Notes under the pieces: generated by a model
Told to the model about the DNA's origin: nothing
What the model saw: only the letters and a program-made list of their open reading frames with translations
Database searches by the model: none
Program-made: the position numbers and the translations under genes
In this document: in pieces, positions 22,648-33,069 of the stretch
Layout of the letters: the number at the start of each line of letters is the position of its first letter
Numbering within the stretch: position 1 is the first letter of the stretch
DNA from: Selaginella moellendorffii
Taxonomy: Eukaryota; Streptophyta; Lycopodiopsida; Selaginellales; Selaginellaceae
NCBI RefSeq assembly: GCF_000143415.4
Contig: NW_003314373.1
Span: forward strand, 459,400-523,399
Length of the DNA: 64,000 nucleotides
Direction: 5' to 3'

Positions 22648-24789
22648 ATGAATTTGTGCGTTTCGAAAGCGGCTACTTGTGAATGCGAGTGGCGATTGAG
22701 GTGAGGAGGCTTTGAATCTAACTTGTGGTTCTAACTTGTGGCTTGTGTAAGAGTGCAACAGGTCATGGTTACCTGAGCTACAAATATACAGGCAAGAAAA
22801 AGGCTATTCCATTTCAGGCGGGTGTGAAATTTTCATGGAATAGCAAAATGCTGGAAGGTGGAAGCGCCCACCAATGTTCTTGCAATTGTGATATCTGATA
22901 CATCTGATACCAAATCTTTCGTTTTCATGTGATCAAAGGTCGTTTAAACAAAGAACAGGAACATGTGAGAACCAGGAGGATTGAATCTTTGGTACGTTTT
23001 CCAAAAACTACAAACCTGCAGTGATCTGTTGCCTATAGTTTGTATGATCCGGTTCTGAACTTCACTATCTTATCCTAATATTCCATGCTGTTTGTCACTT
23101 TTGGATTGCTGGAGAAAACTTGTAAAGAGGCTTGCTGTTGAATGCCACATGCATGGAAATTCAAGATCTAGAGACAGAATATTTAGGCCCATACATGCGT
23201 GACACAGAAAGTGTCGCTTTTTTATTAGAATGGAGGAGGGAGTTCAATGCAATTTGCGGTGGTTGACTGTGTCTAGCTTTTCTCTGAGGCCTCTTTCTTT
23301 GGCAACAACTCGCTTTGGCCTTGTGCTCTCCATTTGCTTTCATCAGGTTTCTTGCAAACATGTTCGGAGGAGACAGCAAAAAGGCTGTAGATTTCTCAGG
23401 CCGCCTTTTCTGTCTTCAAATGTCTCTCTAGTCTGTTTCGAAGGTGTTCCTTGAGTTCAAAGTTCCTGAAAACCAGCGGTGGTTGCATGGTAAGTTTGTG
23501 AAAAGACAAAAGCTGCTGCTTTTTTTTTTTTAGCGTTTGGTGCACAAAGCTGTGAGGCATTTTGCGCGTATAGCCCGTGTCTTTGCCGACGCTTGCGGTT
23601 TACTTCTTCTTGATTCTTTCGAACTCTACGTAGCTCTACGTATGTAAACGACGAAAGCGAATCGTTTTTCTCATCTTATGCATTACAGCCGTGAAGTTGA
23701 AGCTGTCATTCGAAATTCCGAGAAATCGTGGCCACAATCGCGGCGGTGAGCTTTGCTTCCGTCTCCAGCGCGTCTTTGACAAGTCTCATGTCTCATGTAA
23801 GATTGGTGATAACACCGAAAAACTCAAGACTTTTCTCAAGTTAGAGTCTCTAGGTTCTAAGAAAAACAATCCAAAGGGAGCGCCAGTATTTTGCTGCTGC
23901 TTCAATGCTGGTGGTGGAGTGGAGGGCATTAAAGCGAAGATTGTTGTTTCTTTCTTCCTTTAGTCTTTTTTCTCCTTTTTTACTTGGCAGTCAAAGAAAA
24001 CTGGCCTAAGAAACGGATCTGGTGCGTGCATTCCATGTGAAGACTTTGGATCGACGCGTCACAGACTTGAGGCACCGCTGCAAAAATTTCCCACTTCCAA
24101 AACGCTGCAAAGAATTGGATCCGGTTATGAATCTTCCAAAGAAAAAAAAATCATCGTTCCGTACTTAACACTCAAACGTACCAATGCCGTACAGTGCAAA
24201 GCTGTCGGTGCCGCGGTAACTTTCCACATTTTCTTTTCACTTTTCACCGCGGATGAAACGGCTGCTTAAATCAACGGGTAGAAACGTCCGAGACGCAACA
24301 ACGTGGCAACGTCGCGCGCCACAGGGCCAGTGAGAAAAGCGCACCTGGCATGCACTGCCAGCAAAGACTAGTGCCACGTTGGACGCTGGTTTTTTAGGGT
24401 GTTTAAGAAGCGAGAGGTGAGAGAGAGGAGACACGGCAAGAAGAAGAGAAAAAATTTCTCTTTCTTCCTTTCGTTAAGATCCTGGCAAGGAATCTGTAAG
24501 AAGAGGAAGCTCAGCTCGCAATCAATCGATTCCACCGACTGCATTTGTTTGGAATCTCGTGTTAGAATGCTGGCGCTCAACCGCGCATTCATGGATTTGG
24601 CAGCGAAGAGCTCCTCCGCGAGGAGAAAGCTCTTCTCTTTTTAGGGATCGATCGGTGGAAGGGCGAGGCCGCGATGGATCCGGGTAGAACAAGGAGAAGA
24701 GGAAGCTACATTGTTGTGTGGGTGTAGGATTGGAAGGATCGCGCGCATTGGAAGCACATTGAAAGGAGAGGAAGAATCCAGGCGGAAGG
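22648..24789. other. Intergenic DNA and 5' leader of the GT34 gene
   Basis: Open stretches such as 23691-23963 have no recognised similarity. The last about 500 bp before 24790 are probably promoter and 5' UTR of the GT34 gene. Nothing else is supported. Confidence 0.55.
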
Positions 24790-26103
24790 ATGAGATCTAT
24801 ATCGCGCTCCTTCTCTTCTCCGCCGATTCTCTCGCCCACCAAGATCCGGCGCCTCCAGCGAACGTTCCACAACGTCAAGCTCATGGTCATGTGTGGCATG
24901 ATCACGATCCTGGTGCTGCGAGGGACGATCGGCGCGGGCAAATTCGGGACGCCCGCCCAGGATTTGCGAGAGATCCGCGAGCATCTGCCGCGGCGCCACA
25001 AGGAGGCCGCGAGCAGAGTCCTGGCAGAGGCGCACGAATCGCGAAAGAAAGCCCCAGGCGATCGCGAGGAGAGGGAGGAGGAGGAGGAGAGAAGCGCAGG
25101 ATCATCGCCCTACTCTCTGGGTCCCAAGATCTCCGACTGGAACGAGCAGCGATCCCAGTGGCTCCTCAAGAACAGGGCTGGCGGCGCCGCCGCCACTAGC
25201 AAGATCCTCCTCGTCACTGGCTCCCAGCCCAATCCCTGCGACAACCCAGTGGGCGATCACTACCTCCTCAAATCTCTCAAGAACAAGATCGACTACTGCC
25301 GGATCCACGGCATCGAGATCTTCTACAACATGGCGCACCTCGATTCCGAGATGGCGGGCTACTGGGCCAAGCTCCCACTTCTCCGGAATCTCCTCCTCTC
25401 CCACCCGGACGTGGAGTGGCTATGGTGGATGGACAGCGACGCCATGTTCACGGACATGAGCTTCGCGATCCCGCTGGACAAGTACGCGAATCACAACATG
25501 ATCCTCCACGGATGGGACGAGCTCGTCTACGCGAAGAAGAACTGGATCGGGCTCAACACCGGGAGCTTCCTCCTCCGCAATTGCCAGTGGTCGCTGGATC
25601 TTCTCGATGCGTGGGCGCCGATGGGACCAAAGGGAAAGATCCGCGAGGACGCCGGCAAGATCCTCACGCGCGAGCTCGTGGGGCGCCCGGAATTCGAAGC
25701 TGACGATCAGTCCGCGCTCGTCTACCTCCTAGCGACGCAGCGATCCAAGTGGGGCGATGGCGTGTTCTTGGAGAGCTCGTACTACCTCCATGGCTACTGG
25801 GCGATCCTGGTGGACAAGTACGAGGAGATGATCGCGAAGAATCATCCGGGGCTTGGGGACGATCGCTGGCCGCTGGTGACGCACTTCGTGGGGTGCAAGC
25901 CGTGCGGGAGCTATGGCGATTACCCGGTGGAGCAGTGCTTGCGGGAGATGGAGAGGGCGTTTAACTTCGGGGATAATCAGATCTTGGGTGGCTATGGATT
26001 CCAGCACCGGCGGCTGGAGAGCGCGAGGGTGAAGAGGACGAGGAATGACACCGCCAGGCCCCTGGATGATCTACCATCGATATCGCGAGTTTCTTCCTCC
26101 TAG
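24790..26103 (+). CDS. GT34 xyloglucan 6-xylosyltransferase-like protein
   Basis: A single exon encodes 437 residues from the ATG at 24790. It is a type II membrane protein: a basic N-terminus, a membrane segment at about residues 29-49 (VKLMVMCGMITILVLRGTIG), an acidic stem (about 80-105), and then a GT34 catalytic domain. That domain shows CDNPVGDHYLLKSLKNKIDY, MAHLDSEMAGYWAKLP, the metal-binding WWMDSDAMF (DSD at 215-217), LNTGSFLLRNCQWSLDLLDA, FEADDQSALVYLL, WPLVTHFVGCKPCGSYGDYP and MERAFNFGDNQ. The family transfers xylose from UDP-xylose to the xyloglucan glucan backbone in the Golgi. The N-terminal TILVLRGTIG segment most resembles the XXT3/4/5 branch. Other GT34 members add galactose to mannan, but the sequence strongly favours the XXT group. 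Confidence 0.94.
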   Translation: MRSISRSFSSPPILSPTKIRRLQRTFHNVKLMVMCGMITILVLRGTIGAGKFGTPAQDLREIREHLPRRHKEAASRVLAEAHESRKKAPGDREEREEEEERSAGSSPYSLGPKISDWNEQRSQWLLKNRAGGAAATSKILLVTGSQPNPCDNPVGDHYLLKSLKNKIDYCRIHGIEIFYNMAHLDSEMAGYWAKLPLLRNLLLSHPDVEWLWWMDSDAMFTDMSFAIPLDKYANHNMILHGWDELVYAKKNWIGLNTGSFLLRNCQWSLDLLDAWAPMGPKGKIREDAGKILTRELVGRPEFEADDQSALVYLLATQRSKWGDGVFLESSYYLHGYWAILVDKYEEMIAKNHPGLGDDRWPLVTHFVGCKPCGSYGDYPVEQCLREMERAFNFGDNQILGGYGFQHRRLESARVKRTRNDTARPLDDLPSISRVSSS

Positions 26104-26286
26104 CTATGAGGTTTTTTTTGTTTTTTCGAGTTCTTCCCAAAAGGTTGGAGCAACCCATTTGTCTTGTCGTGATGGAAGTTGATAGATTGTTTTGATGCTC
26201 GCTCGATCTATCGTATCGGATGATCATTGCCTTTACATAGTTTTTCTTATCTAGACATTGTAAGATAAAGGCCTGGTTTTGATGAA

Positions 26287-27240
26287 AAGTTTTTAAAGCG
26301 CTGATTTTAGGGTTCTTGAGCTATGGAGCGATGGCGCTAGTGGCGATCCTGGACTTCTTCCGGGTATGGCGCATTGCGCGATTTTCTCTTTCGCGAGCTT
26401 GGAAATGTCAATGCAGGGACGTTTGTGGGAGGTTTTGGACACGCAATGGCTCCTGGCACTGAGGAATTTGTCAATGAAGGATCTTCTTCTCCTTCCATCG
26501 CATATGAGAGTCCCTTCGATCCTTTGTTTCTCGTGCATTGACGGTTGGGATGGAAGGCCTTAGGATTGCTGGCCCAAGACGCTCCAGGATTTGCTCGCTC
26601 TCTTTTTCTCGAGAGGTGAAGGAGAGCTCAAAGGTAATTCTTTTCGCAAAACCTTGTCATTGACAATGTTTCTTAGCTTCTCTCAGGTGGATCGCTTCCA
26701 AGTGTTATAACGCAGGGCGTGAACGCCAGGAAACCATGAGGTATGCATCTCCTTCGATCCATCGATCGTTTTTGAGAAGACTCGCGTTAGATTCTTTCCA
26801 GATTGAAGGACTTTCTTCGTTGGTAGTAAATGATACTAGCCATTCTTGTCAACCGTTTCAAAGCATCGTGCCACACAAAACCGCAACCTTTCTCGGCGAC
26901 GAGGACGTGTAGCTGGACGCATTCTTGTCGTCCATTAGAATTCGCGAGCAACGTAGCCATGGACAGCACTCGAACTGCATGCCTGTGGAGATCTCTCGGC
27001 GAACATGTTGAGGTGAGGAGCGTAAGTTCTTGAAACACTGGGGCAGGACCTCTGTAAATCGCCAGGACGTCACGGCGGTGATCTCTGTTTGGTGTTGCTA
27101 CAATTTGTTATCCGAGAACGACGACGGTGCGAGCAAGTGTGGCTTCCCTTTGAGCAGAGGCATGAAGAGATTGAACTTGCGTCTCGGTGGAGCTGGACGT
27201 GATCTTGTGATACAATCTCAATGCCGTTATTTTGTTCCTT
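26287..27240 (+). pseudogene. METTL25-like methyltransferase pseudogene, copy 1
   Basis: Compared with the intact gene at 53457-55496, it keeps the pre-gene sequence (TTTTAAAGCGCTGATTTTAG), a shortened exon 1, exon 2 (GRLWEVLDTQWLLALRN), exons 3 and 4, and the start of exon 5. It then jumps from exon 5 into the intron before exon 7. The exons with the SAM-binding motif (IVDVGAGQ and GYLAQVLAF) are gone, and exon 7 is mostly deleted. Exon 8 survives (NRQDVTAVISVWCCYNLLSE) but homology ends about 27230. It cannot make an active enzyme. Confidence 0.85.
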
Positions 27241-27619
27241 CGTTGGAAGTGGAATTTTTTAAAAATGCTTGGCCTTTTTTTATTCTTTTTCAGCTCCGAA
27301 GTCAAGAAGAAAACCTATTGCTCTTCCTATCTATATGATTGTGTGACTTCTCGTGGACTCGATGGTGTATCTGGGGAAGATTAAGGAGCTTCTACTTCCT
27401 GAAGTTTTATATTAGCAAAAATACCGCTCGGGATTTAGTGTTCCAAACCCAGTTTGAATATCTAAGTTTTATCGAGAGATTCTATACATCAATATAAACA
27501 TTTTGGTTTAAAGAACCTTTTATTCATCTTTTGATTTGTTTTTGTCGAATCCTTAAAAATACTATAGGGATAAGAACCTACTTACTTGCTATTTATTAAT
27601 CACAAGAAAGAAGTCGAAA
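27241..27619. other. Spacer between METTL25 copy 1 and PPO 1
   Basis: This is non-coding duplicated spacer, matching 48400-48803 closely. It includes the presumed 3' UTR of PPO 1. No gene is seen. Confidence 0.6.
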
Positions 27620-29380
27620 TCAAGCATACTGAATGGAAGCCCCCTTCAATGTGAAGGTACCCTGTCCCCTCGGCACCAGCGTCACAACGAGCTTGTCCGC
27701 TGACTTTAGGCCCAGGATCTCGACATTAGCCTTGATAGAGAAGGTGGTGTTCACGGTCTCGGTGTGCTCACCGATCCCGAGCATGAAGTGGGGGACGTTG
27801 GAATAAGTGCCCACGTACTCGGCACAGCTGACGCGCGTGTTCTTGTTGGCCTCGGGCAGGTTGATGAACGCGTTGAAGCTGATGGGGGATTGCATGTTAA
27901 TCTCCATGCCCTCCAGCACCAGGATCTCGTCACAAGCGCTGCCTTTGGGCTGATCCACCGTGATCGTCACCGGCTCCACCCCAACTTCCAAGGCCTTGGG
28001 GTTCTCAGCTGATGCTTTCACCAGCCGATACTCATACGACGATCCACTCCAGGGCGTCTGTTTCAGTGGCTTGGGCTCGTAGGCGGTCCAGCTCTTGTCG
28101 TCAGGCATCGCCTGGTACTTGTACTTGAGCATCTTCTCGCTGTTGAGGGAATCTTTCACCTTGACGCGAACGAGATCTTGGTTCTCGTCAAAGAAGAGGA
28201 ACTCGGTGTTGAGGTAGTCCGAGTCTGTGAAGTCCTTGTTTCCCAGAGACCTCCACACGTCCCACATCCGATCGACGTTACCGTGGTGGCTGTAGAAGAG
28301 AGGGTCTCTACCGGCCGAGTAGAAGTTGCCCATGTCCTCGAAATTCGGCTGGTAGGGGCTGCCGCCAAATATGTGCACAGCATTATGTGGCGCCCTCTCC
28401 ACGCCCCCTGGGCCATTCTTGCTGCCGCTGCCTTTCCTGCAAGTATATATGGCTGCAAGTATATATGGAAGCGCATGGGAATGGACGTACCTGATGGGGT
28501 GGCCAAAGAACGCGTCCGGCTGCTTCACCTTTGCGACGTTGTTGTACATGATTGAGAGGTTGTCCTCGCGGATCTGCTCGTCGCTCTTGTCATCAGAGCC
28601 GGGCGAGTAGATGAGGTCCACCCGTGTGGGCTCATAGTGACTCGTGTTGCGCTTTGCGTCGCAGAGGGCGGTCTCGCGGCGAAACATGTCTGGGATGTAC
28701 CTCCCGCCTTCCTGGTCCCAGCTCCAGAATGGGAGAGCAAAACTAGGATCCCCGATCAGGCTCCCCAAGATCTTCTCGTGGAAGTAGAGATACCAGCGAT
28801 GCCACGGCAGGAAGAGCCAGTTGAAGTGGATCTGGAGCGTCTGCTTTGGGGCGCCCTCCTGGCGGTAGCCATAGCTGCAGTAGGCGCAGTGGACGTTGGC
28901 CTGCTGACGTAAGCTGCGCGGGTCGTCCGGGGCGAGGGCGCGCATCTTGGCGTAGGCCTCGTTGTACTTGGCGATGTAGTCCTTGTCGACGAGGTGGGCG
29001 GCGGGGCGGACGCGCATCTGGCCTGAGTCGGGCTTGAAATCGATGGTGGCGCGCTTGGGCTTTGGGGGGCAGCACACCCGGATGATGTCGTCGCCGACGC
29101 TGGGGAAGTGGCAGTGCTTGAACGAGGGCAGTCCTATCGGATCCGCCAGCGCGTGGCTGTCCACTGATGAGGCGAGAGACGCACCACCGGCAATGGCCCC
29201 GGCCAGGAGCTCGCGGCGATCGATCGAGGGCGTCACAGGGGAGGAGTTAGAGTTACACGCATTGGCTTCTTTCCTGGCGTTGGCGGCGATCTTGAGCGGA
29301 CGCGTGCGGGACGGGCGCTGGAGCTCGAGGCGATCGATCGACAGTGCCACCATCCCAGACATGCTCGGTAGCGAATACAT
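27620..29380 (-). CDS. Polyphenol oxidase 1 (tyrosinase family, thylakoid-targeted)
   Basis: Two exons, 29380-28491 and 28436-27620, encode 568 residues. The 54-nt intron has no stop, so it can be misread as coding. The enzyme oxidises o-diphenols to quinones. The N-terminus looks like a bipartite transit peptide: a Ser/Arg-rich chloroplast part, then DRRELLAGAIAGGASLASSV with a twin-arginine (55-56) and AxA-like end, indicating TAT import to the thylakoid lumen. CuA ligands are H164 (VHCAYC), H185 (IHFNW) and H194 (LPWHRWYLYF), with Cys168 placed for the thioether bond. CuB ligands are H314 and H318 (PHNAVH) and H348 (HHGNVDRMW). A DWL-like domain (SDYLNTEFLFFDENQDLVRV) and a KFDV-like C-terminal domain (ISFNAFINLPEANK) follow. 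All expected ligands are present, so the gene should be functional. It is in the reverse orientation to the METTL25 copies. Confidence 0.94.
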   Translation of the reverse strand: MYSLPSMSGMVALSIDRLELQRPSRTRPLKIAANARKEANACNSNSSPVTPSIDRRELLAGAIAGGASLASSVDSHALADPIGLPSFKHCHFPSVGDDIIRVCCPPKPKRATIDFKPDSGQMRVRPAAHLVDKDYIAKYNEAYAKMRALAPDDPRSLRQQANVHCAYCSYGYRQEGAPKQTLQIHFNWLFLPWHRWYLYFHEKILGSLIGDPSFALPFWSWDQEGGRYIPDMFRRETALCDAKRNTSHYEPTRVDLIYSPGSDDKSDEQIREDNLSIMYNNVAKVKQPDAFFGHPIRYVHSHALPYILAAIYTCRKGSGSKNGPGGVERAPHNAVHIFGGSPYQPNFEDMGNFYSAGRDPLFYSHHGNVDRMWDVWRSLGNKDFTDSDYLNTEFLFFDENQDLVRVKVKDSLNSEKMLKYKYQAMPDDKSWTAYEPKPLKQTPWSGSSYEYRLVKASAENPKALEVGVEPVTITVDQPKGSACDEILVLEGMEINMQSPISFNAFINLPEANKNTRVSCAEYVGTYSNVPHFMLGIGEHTETVNTTFSIKANVEILGLKSADKLVVTLVPRGQGTFTLKGASIQYA

Positions 29381-29952
29381 TGTCAAAGGAGGCAGCTATA
29401 CAACACATAGCAGTTGATACTGGCGTTTATAGGGGCGCTATTGCATGGCTCTCGTGTCTAATGTGAACACTTCCGGATTTTTATGCTGATTGAATTTAAT
29501 AAACCAATTATTAAGTATCATTGTTAGTCAAGTGGGACACTACAAGTGTCCAACTTGATTAACATCACTTAGTCACTTAAAATGATATTTGATAATGGCT
29601 GCTGGCACTGAGGAATTTGTCAATGGAGGATTTCTTCTATCACATATGAGGGTCCCTTCGATCCTTTGTTTCTTGTGCATTGACGGTTGGGATGGAAGGC
29701 TTTAGGATTGCTGGCCCAAGACGCTCCAGAATTTGGAGATGCACGTTTTTCTCGAGAGCTGGAGGAGACCTCAAAGTCCAATATCTAAGTTTTATCGAGA
29801 GAATCTATAAATCAATATAAACATTTTGGTTCAAAGAACCTTTTGTTCATCTTTTGATTTGTTTTTGTGGAACCGTTAAAAATACTATAGGAACTTTCAG
29901 AAGAACCTACGCAGCAACTTGCTATTTATTAATCACAAGAAAGAAGTCGAAA
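29381..29952. other. PPO 1 promoter, MITE hairpin and METTL25 exon scraps
   Basis: It contains the PPO 1 upstream region, the hairpin repeat at 29511-29590, and at 29595-29777 a battered fragment of METTL25 exons 2 and 3 (CTGGCACTGAGGAATTTGTC, GATTGCTGGCCCAAGACGCT). The arrangement matches 50600-51170. Confidence 0.75.
29511..29590. repeat. MITE-like hairpin, copy 2
   Basis: TTAAGTATCATTGTTAGTCA ... TGACTAACA-like arms around GTGGGACACTACAAGTGTCC, with the outer arm ending in ACTTAAAATGATA. It is a long imperfect palindrome of about 75 bp, without coding. Confidence 0.65.
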
Positions 29953-31689
29953 TCAAGCATACTGAATGGAAGCCCCCCTGAATGTCAAGCTACCGTCTCC
30001 CCTCGGCACCAGCGTCACAACGAGCTTGTCCGCTGACTTTAGGCCCAAGATCTCGACATTAGCCTTGATAGAGAAGGTGGCGTTCACGATCTCGGTGTGC
30101 CCCTTACCGATGTCGGACATGAAGTGGGGAACGTTGGAATAAGTGCCCACGTACTCGGCACAGCTGACGCGCGTGTTCTTGTTGGCCTCGGGCAGGTTGA
30201 TGAACGCGTTGAAGCTGATGGCGGATCGCATGTCAATCTCCATGTCCTCCAGCACCAGGATCTCGTCACAAGCGCTGCCTTTGGGCTGATCCACCGTGAT
30301 CGTCACCGGCTCCGCTTCAACTTTCAAGGCCTCAGGGTTCTCAGCTGATGCTTTCACCAGCCGATACTCATACGACGATCCACTCCAGGGCGTCTGTTTC
30401 AGTGGCTTGGGCTCGTAGGCGGTCCAGCTCTTGTCGTCAGGCATCGCCTGGTACTTGTACTTGAGCATCTTCTCGTTGTTGAGGGAATCTTTCACCTTGA
30501 CGCGAACGAGATCTTGGTTCTCGTCAAAGAAGAGGAACTTGGTGTTGAGGTAGTCCGGGTCTGTGAAGTCCTTGTTTCCCAGAGACCTCCACACGTCCCA
30601 CATCCGATCGACGTTACCGTGGTGGCAGTAGAAGAGAGGGTCTCTACCGGCCGAGTAGAAGTTGCCCATGTCCTCGTTATTGTGCTCGTCGGGGCTGCCG
30701 CAAAATATGTGCACAGCATTATGTGGCGCCCTCTCCACGCCCCCTGGGCCATTTATGCTGCTGCTGCCTTTCCTGCAAAGTATATATGGCTGCTAAAATG
30801 GAGCGCATGCATGGGAATGCACGTACCTGAGGGGGTAGCCAAAGAACGCGTCCGGCTGCTTCACCTTTGCGACGTTGTTGTACATGACTGAGAGTTTGTC
30901 CTCGCGGATCTGCTCGTCGCTCTTCTTATCAGAGCCGAGCGAGTAGATGAGATCCACCCGTGTGGGCTCATAGTGACTCGTGTTGCGCTTTGCGTCGTAG
31001 AGGGCGGTCTCGCGGCGAAACATGTCTGGGATGTACCTCCCGCCCTCCTGGTCCCAGCTCCAGAATGGGAGCGCAAAACCAGGATCCCCGAAGTAGAGAT
31101 ACCAGCGGTGCCACGGCAGGAAGAGCCAGTTGAAGTGGATCTGGAGCGTCTGCTTTGGGGCGCCCTCCTGGCGGTAGCCATAGTTGCAGTAGGCGCAGTG
31201 GACTTTGGCCTGATGACGTAAGCTGCGCGGGTCGCCCCGGCTGAGGGCGCGCATCTTGGCGTAGGCCTCGTTGTACTTGGCGATGTAGTCCTTGTCGACG
31301 AGGTGGGCAGCGGGGCGGACGCGCATCGGGCCTGAGTCGGGCTTGAAGTCGATGGTGGCGCGCTTGGGCTGTGGGGGGCAGCACCGCCGGTTGATGTCGT
31401 CGCTGATGGTGGCGCGGTGGCAGTGCTTGAACGAGGGCAGTCCGATCGGATCCGCCAGCGCGTGGCTGTCCACTGATGAGGCGAGAGACGCACCACCGGC
31501 AATGGCCCCGGCCAGGAGCTCGCGGCGATCGATCGAGGGCGTCACAGGGGAGGAGTTAGAGTTACATGCATTGGCTTCTTTCCTGGCGTTGGCGGCGATC
31601 TTGAGCAGACGCGTGCGGGACGGGCGCTGGAGCTCGAGGCGATCGATAGACAGTGCCACCATCCCAGACATGCTCGGTAGCGAATACAT
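29953..31689 (-). CDS. Polyphenol oxidase 2 with internal 9-residue deletion
   Basis: Exons 31689-30827 and 30772-29953 encode 560 residues with the same transit peptide, twin-Arg segment, copper sites and C-terminal domains as PPO 1. Both copper sites are complete (VHCAYC, IHFNW, PWHRW; PHNAVH, HHGNVDRMW). The difference is loss of HEKILGSLI right after WYLYF, an in-frame 27-bp deletion. It removes the helix following the third CuA histidine, a part conserved across plant PPOs. The frame stays open to the stop, so it is either a variant enzyme or an early-stage pseudogene. The intron at 30773-30826 is bounded by GT-AG. Confidence 0.88.
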
Positions 31690-32151
31690 TGTCAAAGGGG
31701 GCAGCTATACAACACACAGCAGTTGATACTTGCTTTTAAAGGGGCGCTCTTGCATGGCTCTCGTGTCTAATGTGGACGTTGCAACTCATACCCAAGCTTG
31801 GATGACTTTGCTGGCTCCGCAGCATTACTATGGACCTGATCGATTCATTCATCCGGTTTAGGAAAGTTGCATGGAACCTTCTTGCTTCAATGGCGTGCAC
31901 GTCTTCGGCCCGCCACCTTCTTCCGGTGTCCATCTTATGTGATCTGGTTCTCAGTTGTCAGTCACACGTACGGCATTGGAAGCATGAAACGCCAACGTTT
32001 ATGAGAAATATGAGAATTCGAATTGCTGCAAAAGAACATGTAAAGTTTGATCTTTTAGGCATTGCTTCAAGAGACAAAACAAACAATCCCCCTTGCTTAT
32101 ACTAAAACAATATGAAATTTTTTAAAGCCTGATTTTAGGGTTTTTGAGCTT
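31690..32151. other. Spacer between PPO 2 and METTL25 copy 2
   Basis: PPO 2 upstream region followed by sequence repeated at 52860-53456. No gene is seen. Confidence 0.6.
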
Positions 32152-33006
32152 ATGGAGTGGGAGGAAGAGAGGATAGTGCATTTCTGCGTCGCCACGAGCG
32201 CCTGTGGAGAGCGCACGTCGTGGAATTCTTCCAGGTATGGCGCATTGCGCGACTTTCCCATTTGCGAGCTTAGAAATTTATGCCAATGCAGGGGCGTTTG
32301 TGGGAGATTCTGGACACGCAATGGCTCCTGGCGCTGAGGAGTGCGTCGATGGAGGATCTTCTTCTCCTTCCATCGCATATTTCCAAGGTGAGAGAGAGAG
32401 ACTCTCGATTCTTTGTTTCTCGCGCATTAATGGATGGCAAGGAATTGTGGCTTTAGGATTGCTGGCCCAAGACGCTCCAGGATTTTCTTGCAGACGTGCG
32501 CTCGCTCTCTCTTTCTCGAGAGCTGATGGAGACCTCAAAGGTATTTCCCTTCACAAAACCTTGTCATTCACAACGTTTCTTAGCTTCTCTCAGGCGGATC
32601 GCTTCCAAGTGTTATAACGCAGGGCGTGAACGCCAAAAAACTCCACGAGGTATGTCACTCCTCTCCATCGATCGTCTTTGAGAAGACTCGCGTTTAGATT
32701 CTTTCCAGATTGAAAGACTTTCTTCGTTGATAGTAAACATCTCTCGCGTTGTCAACGCTACAGAAATCGTGGACGTCGGTGCTGACCAGGTAAACATCCA
32801 TCATTCTCCGGTGTATCATTCACGGGCATTTTGTTTCTTCCTAGGGGTATCTTGCGCAAGTCTTGGCGTTCCACCACAAACTTCCAGTAGTCGCAGTAGA
32901 TTGCTCGGTGCACAAACACAACCGTGACAAACAAACGCGCTGACTGGATCCAAAGATACTACGCTTCTCGCTCCGGTAAGCTTGAGTTGGTGCCATTCTT
33001 GTCAAC
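32152..33006 (+). pseudogene. METTL25-like pseudogene, copy 2, cut by the Helitron
   Basis: It matches 53457-54330 nearly base for base and retains exons 1-6, including IVDVGAD at the SAM site (intact gene IVDVGAG) and GYLAQVLAFHHKLPVVAVD. Exon 1 lost about 21 bp (residues like AHLEVLV). The CDS ends in the intron after exon 6, where Helitron sequence begins at about 33008. The rest of the gene (exons 7-11) is not found on the far side of the Helitron. Confidence 0.85.
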
Positions 33007-33036
33007 CGGTTTTTCTTATCTAGACATGAGTACTTG

Positions 33037-33052
33037 CCCAGCAAATGCTGGG
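33037..33052 (-). other. Helitron 3'-terminal hairpin
   Basis: A perfect 6-bp inverted repeat with a 4-nt loop, 13 nt before a CTAG, at the end of the helicase-coding side. This is where a rolling-circle terminator is expected. Confidence 0.6.
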
Positions 33053-33069
33053 TGGTTTACAAAGAGGTT

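Noticed and set aside
26230-26290. Helitron terminus sharing GTTTTTCTTATCTAGACAT with 33008-33026
   Set aside because: The shared 19-bp word is suggestive, but no hairpin or Helitron coding sequence is seen beside it, so it is not annotated as an element.
28439-28490. Reading straight through the PPO 1 intron as 18 extra residues
   Set aside because: The stretch has GT...AG borders at the same site as in PPO 2 and PPO 3, where it contains stops, and it disrupts the CuB region alignment.
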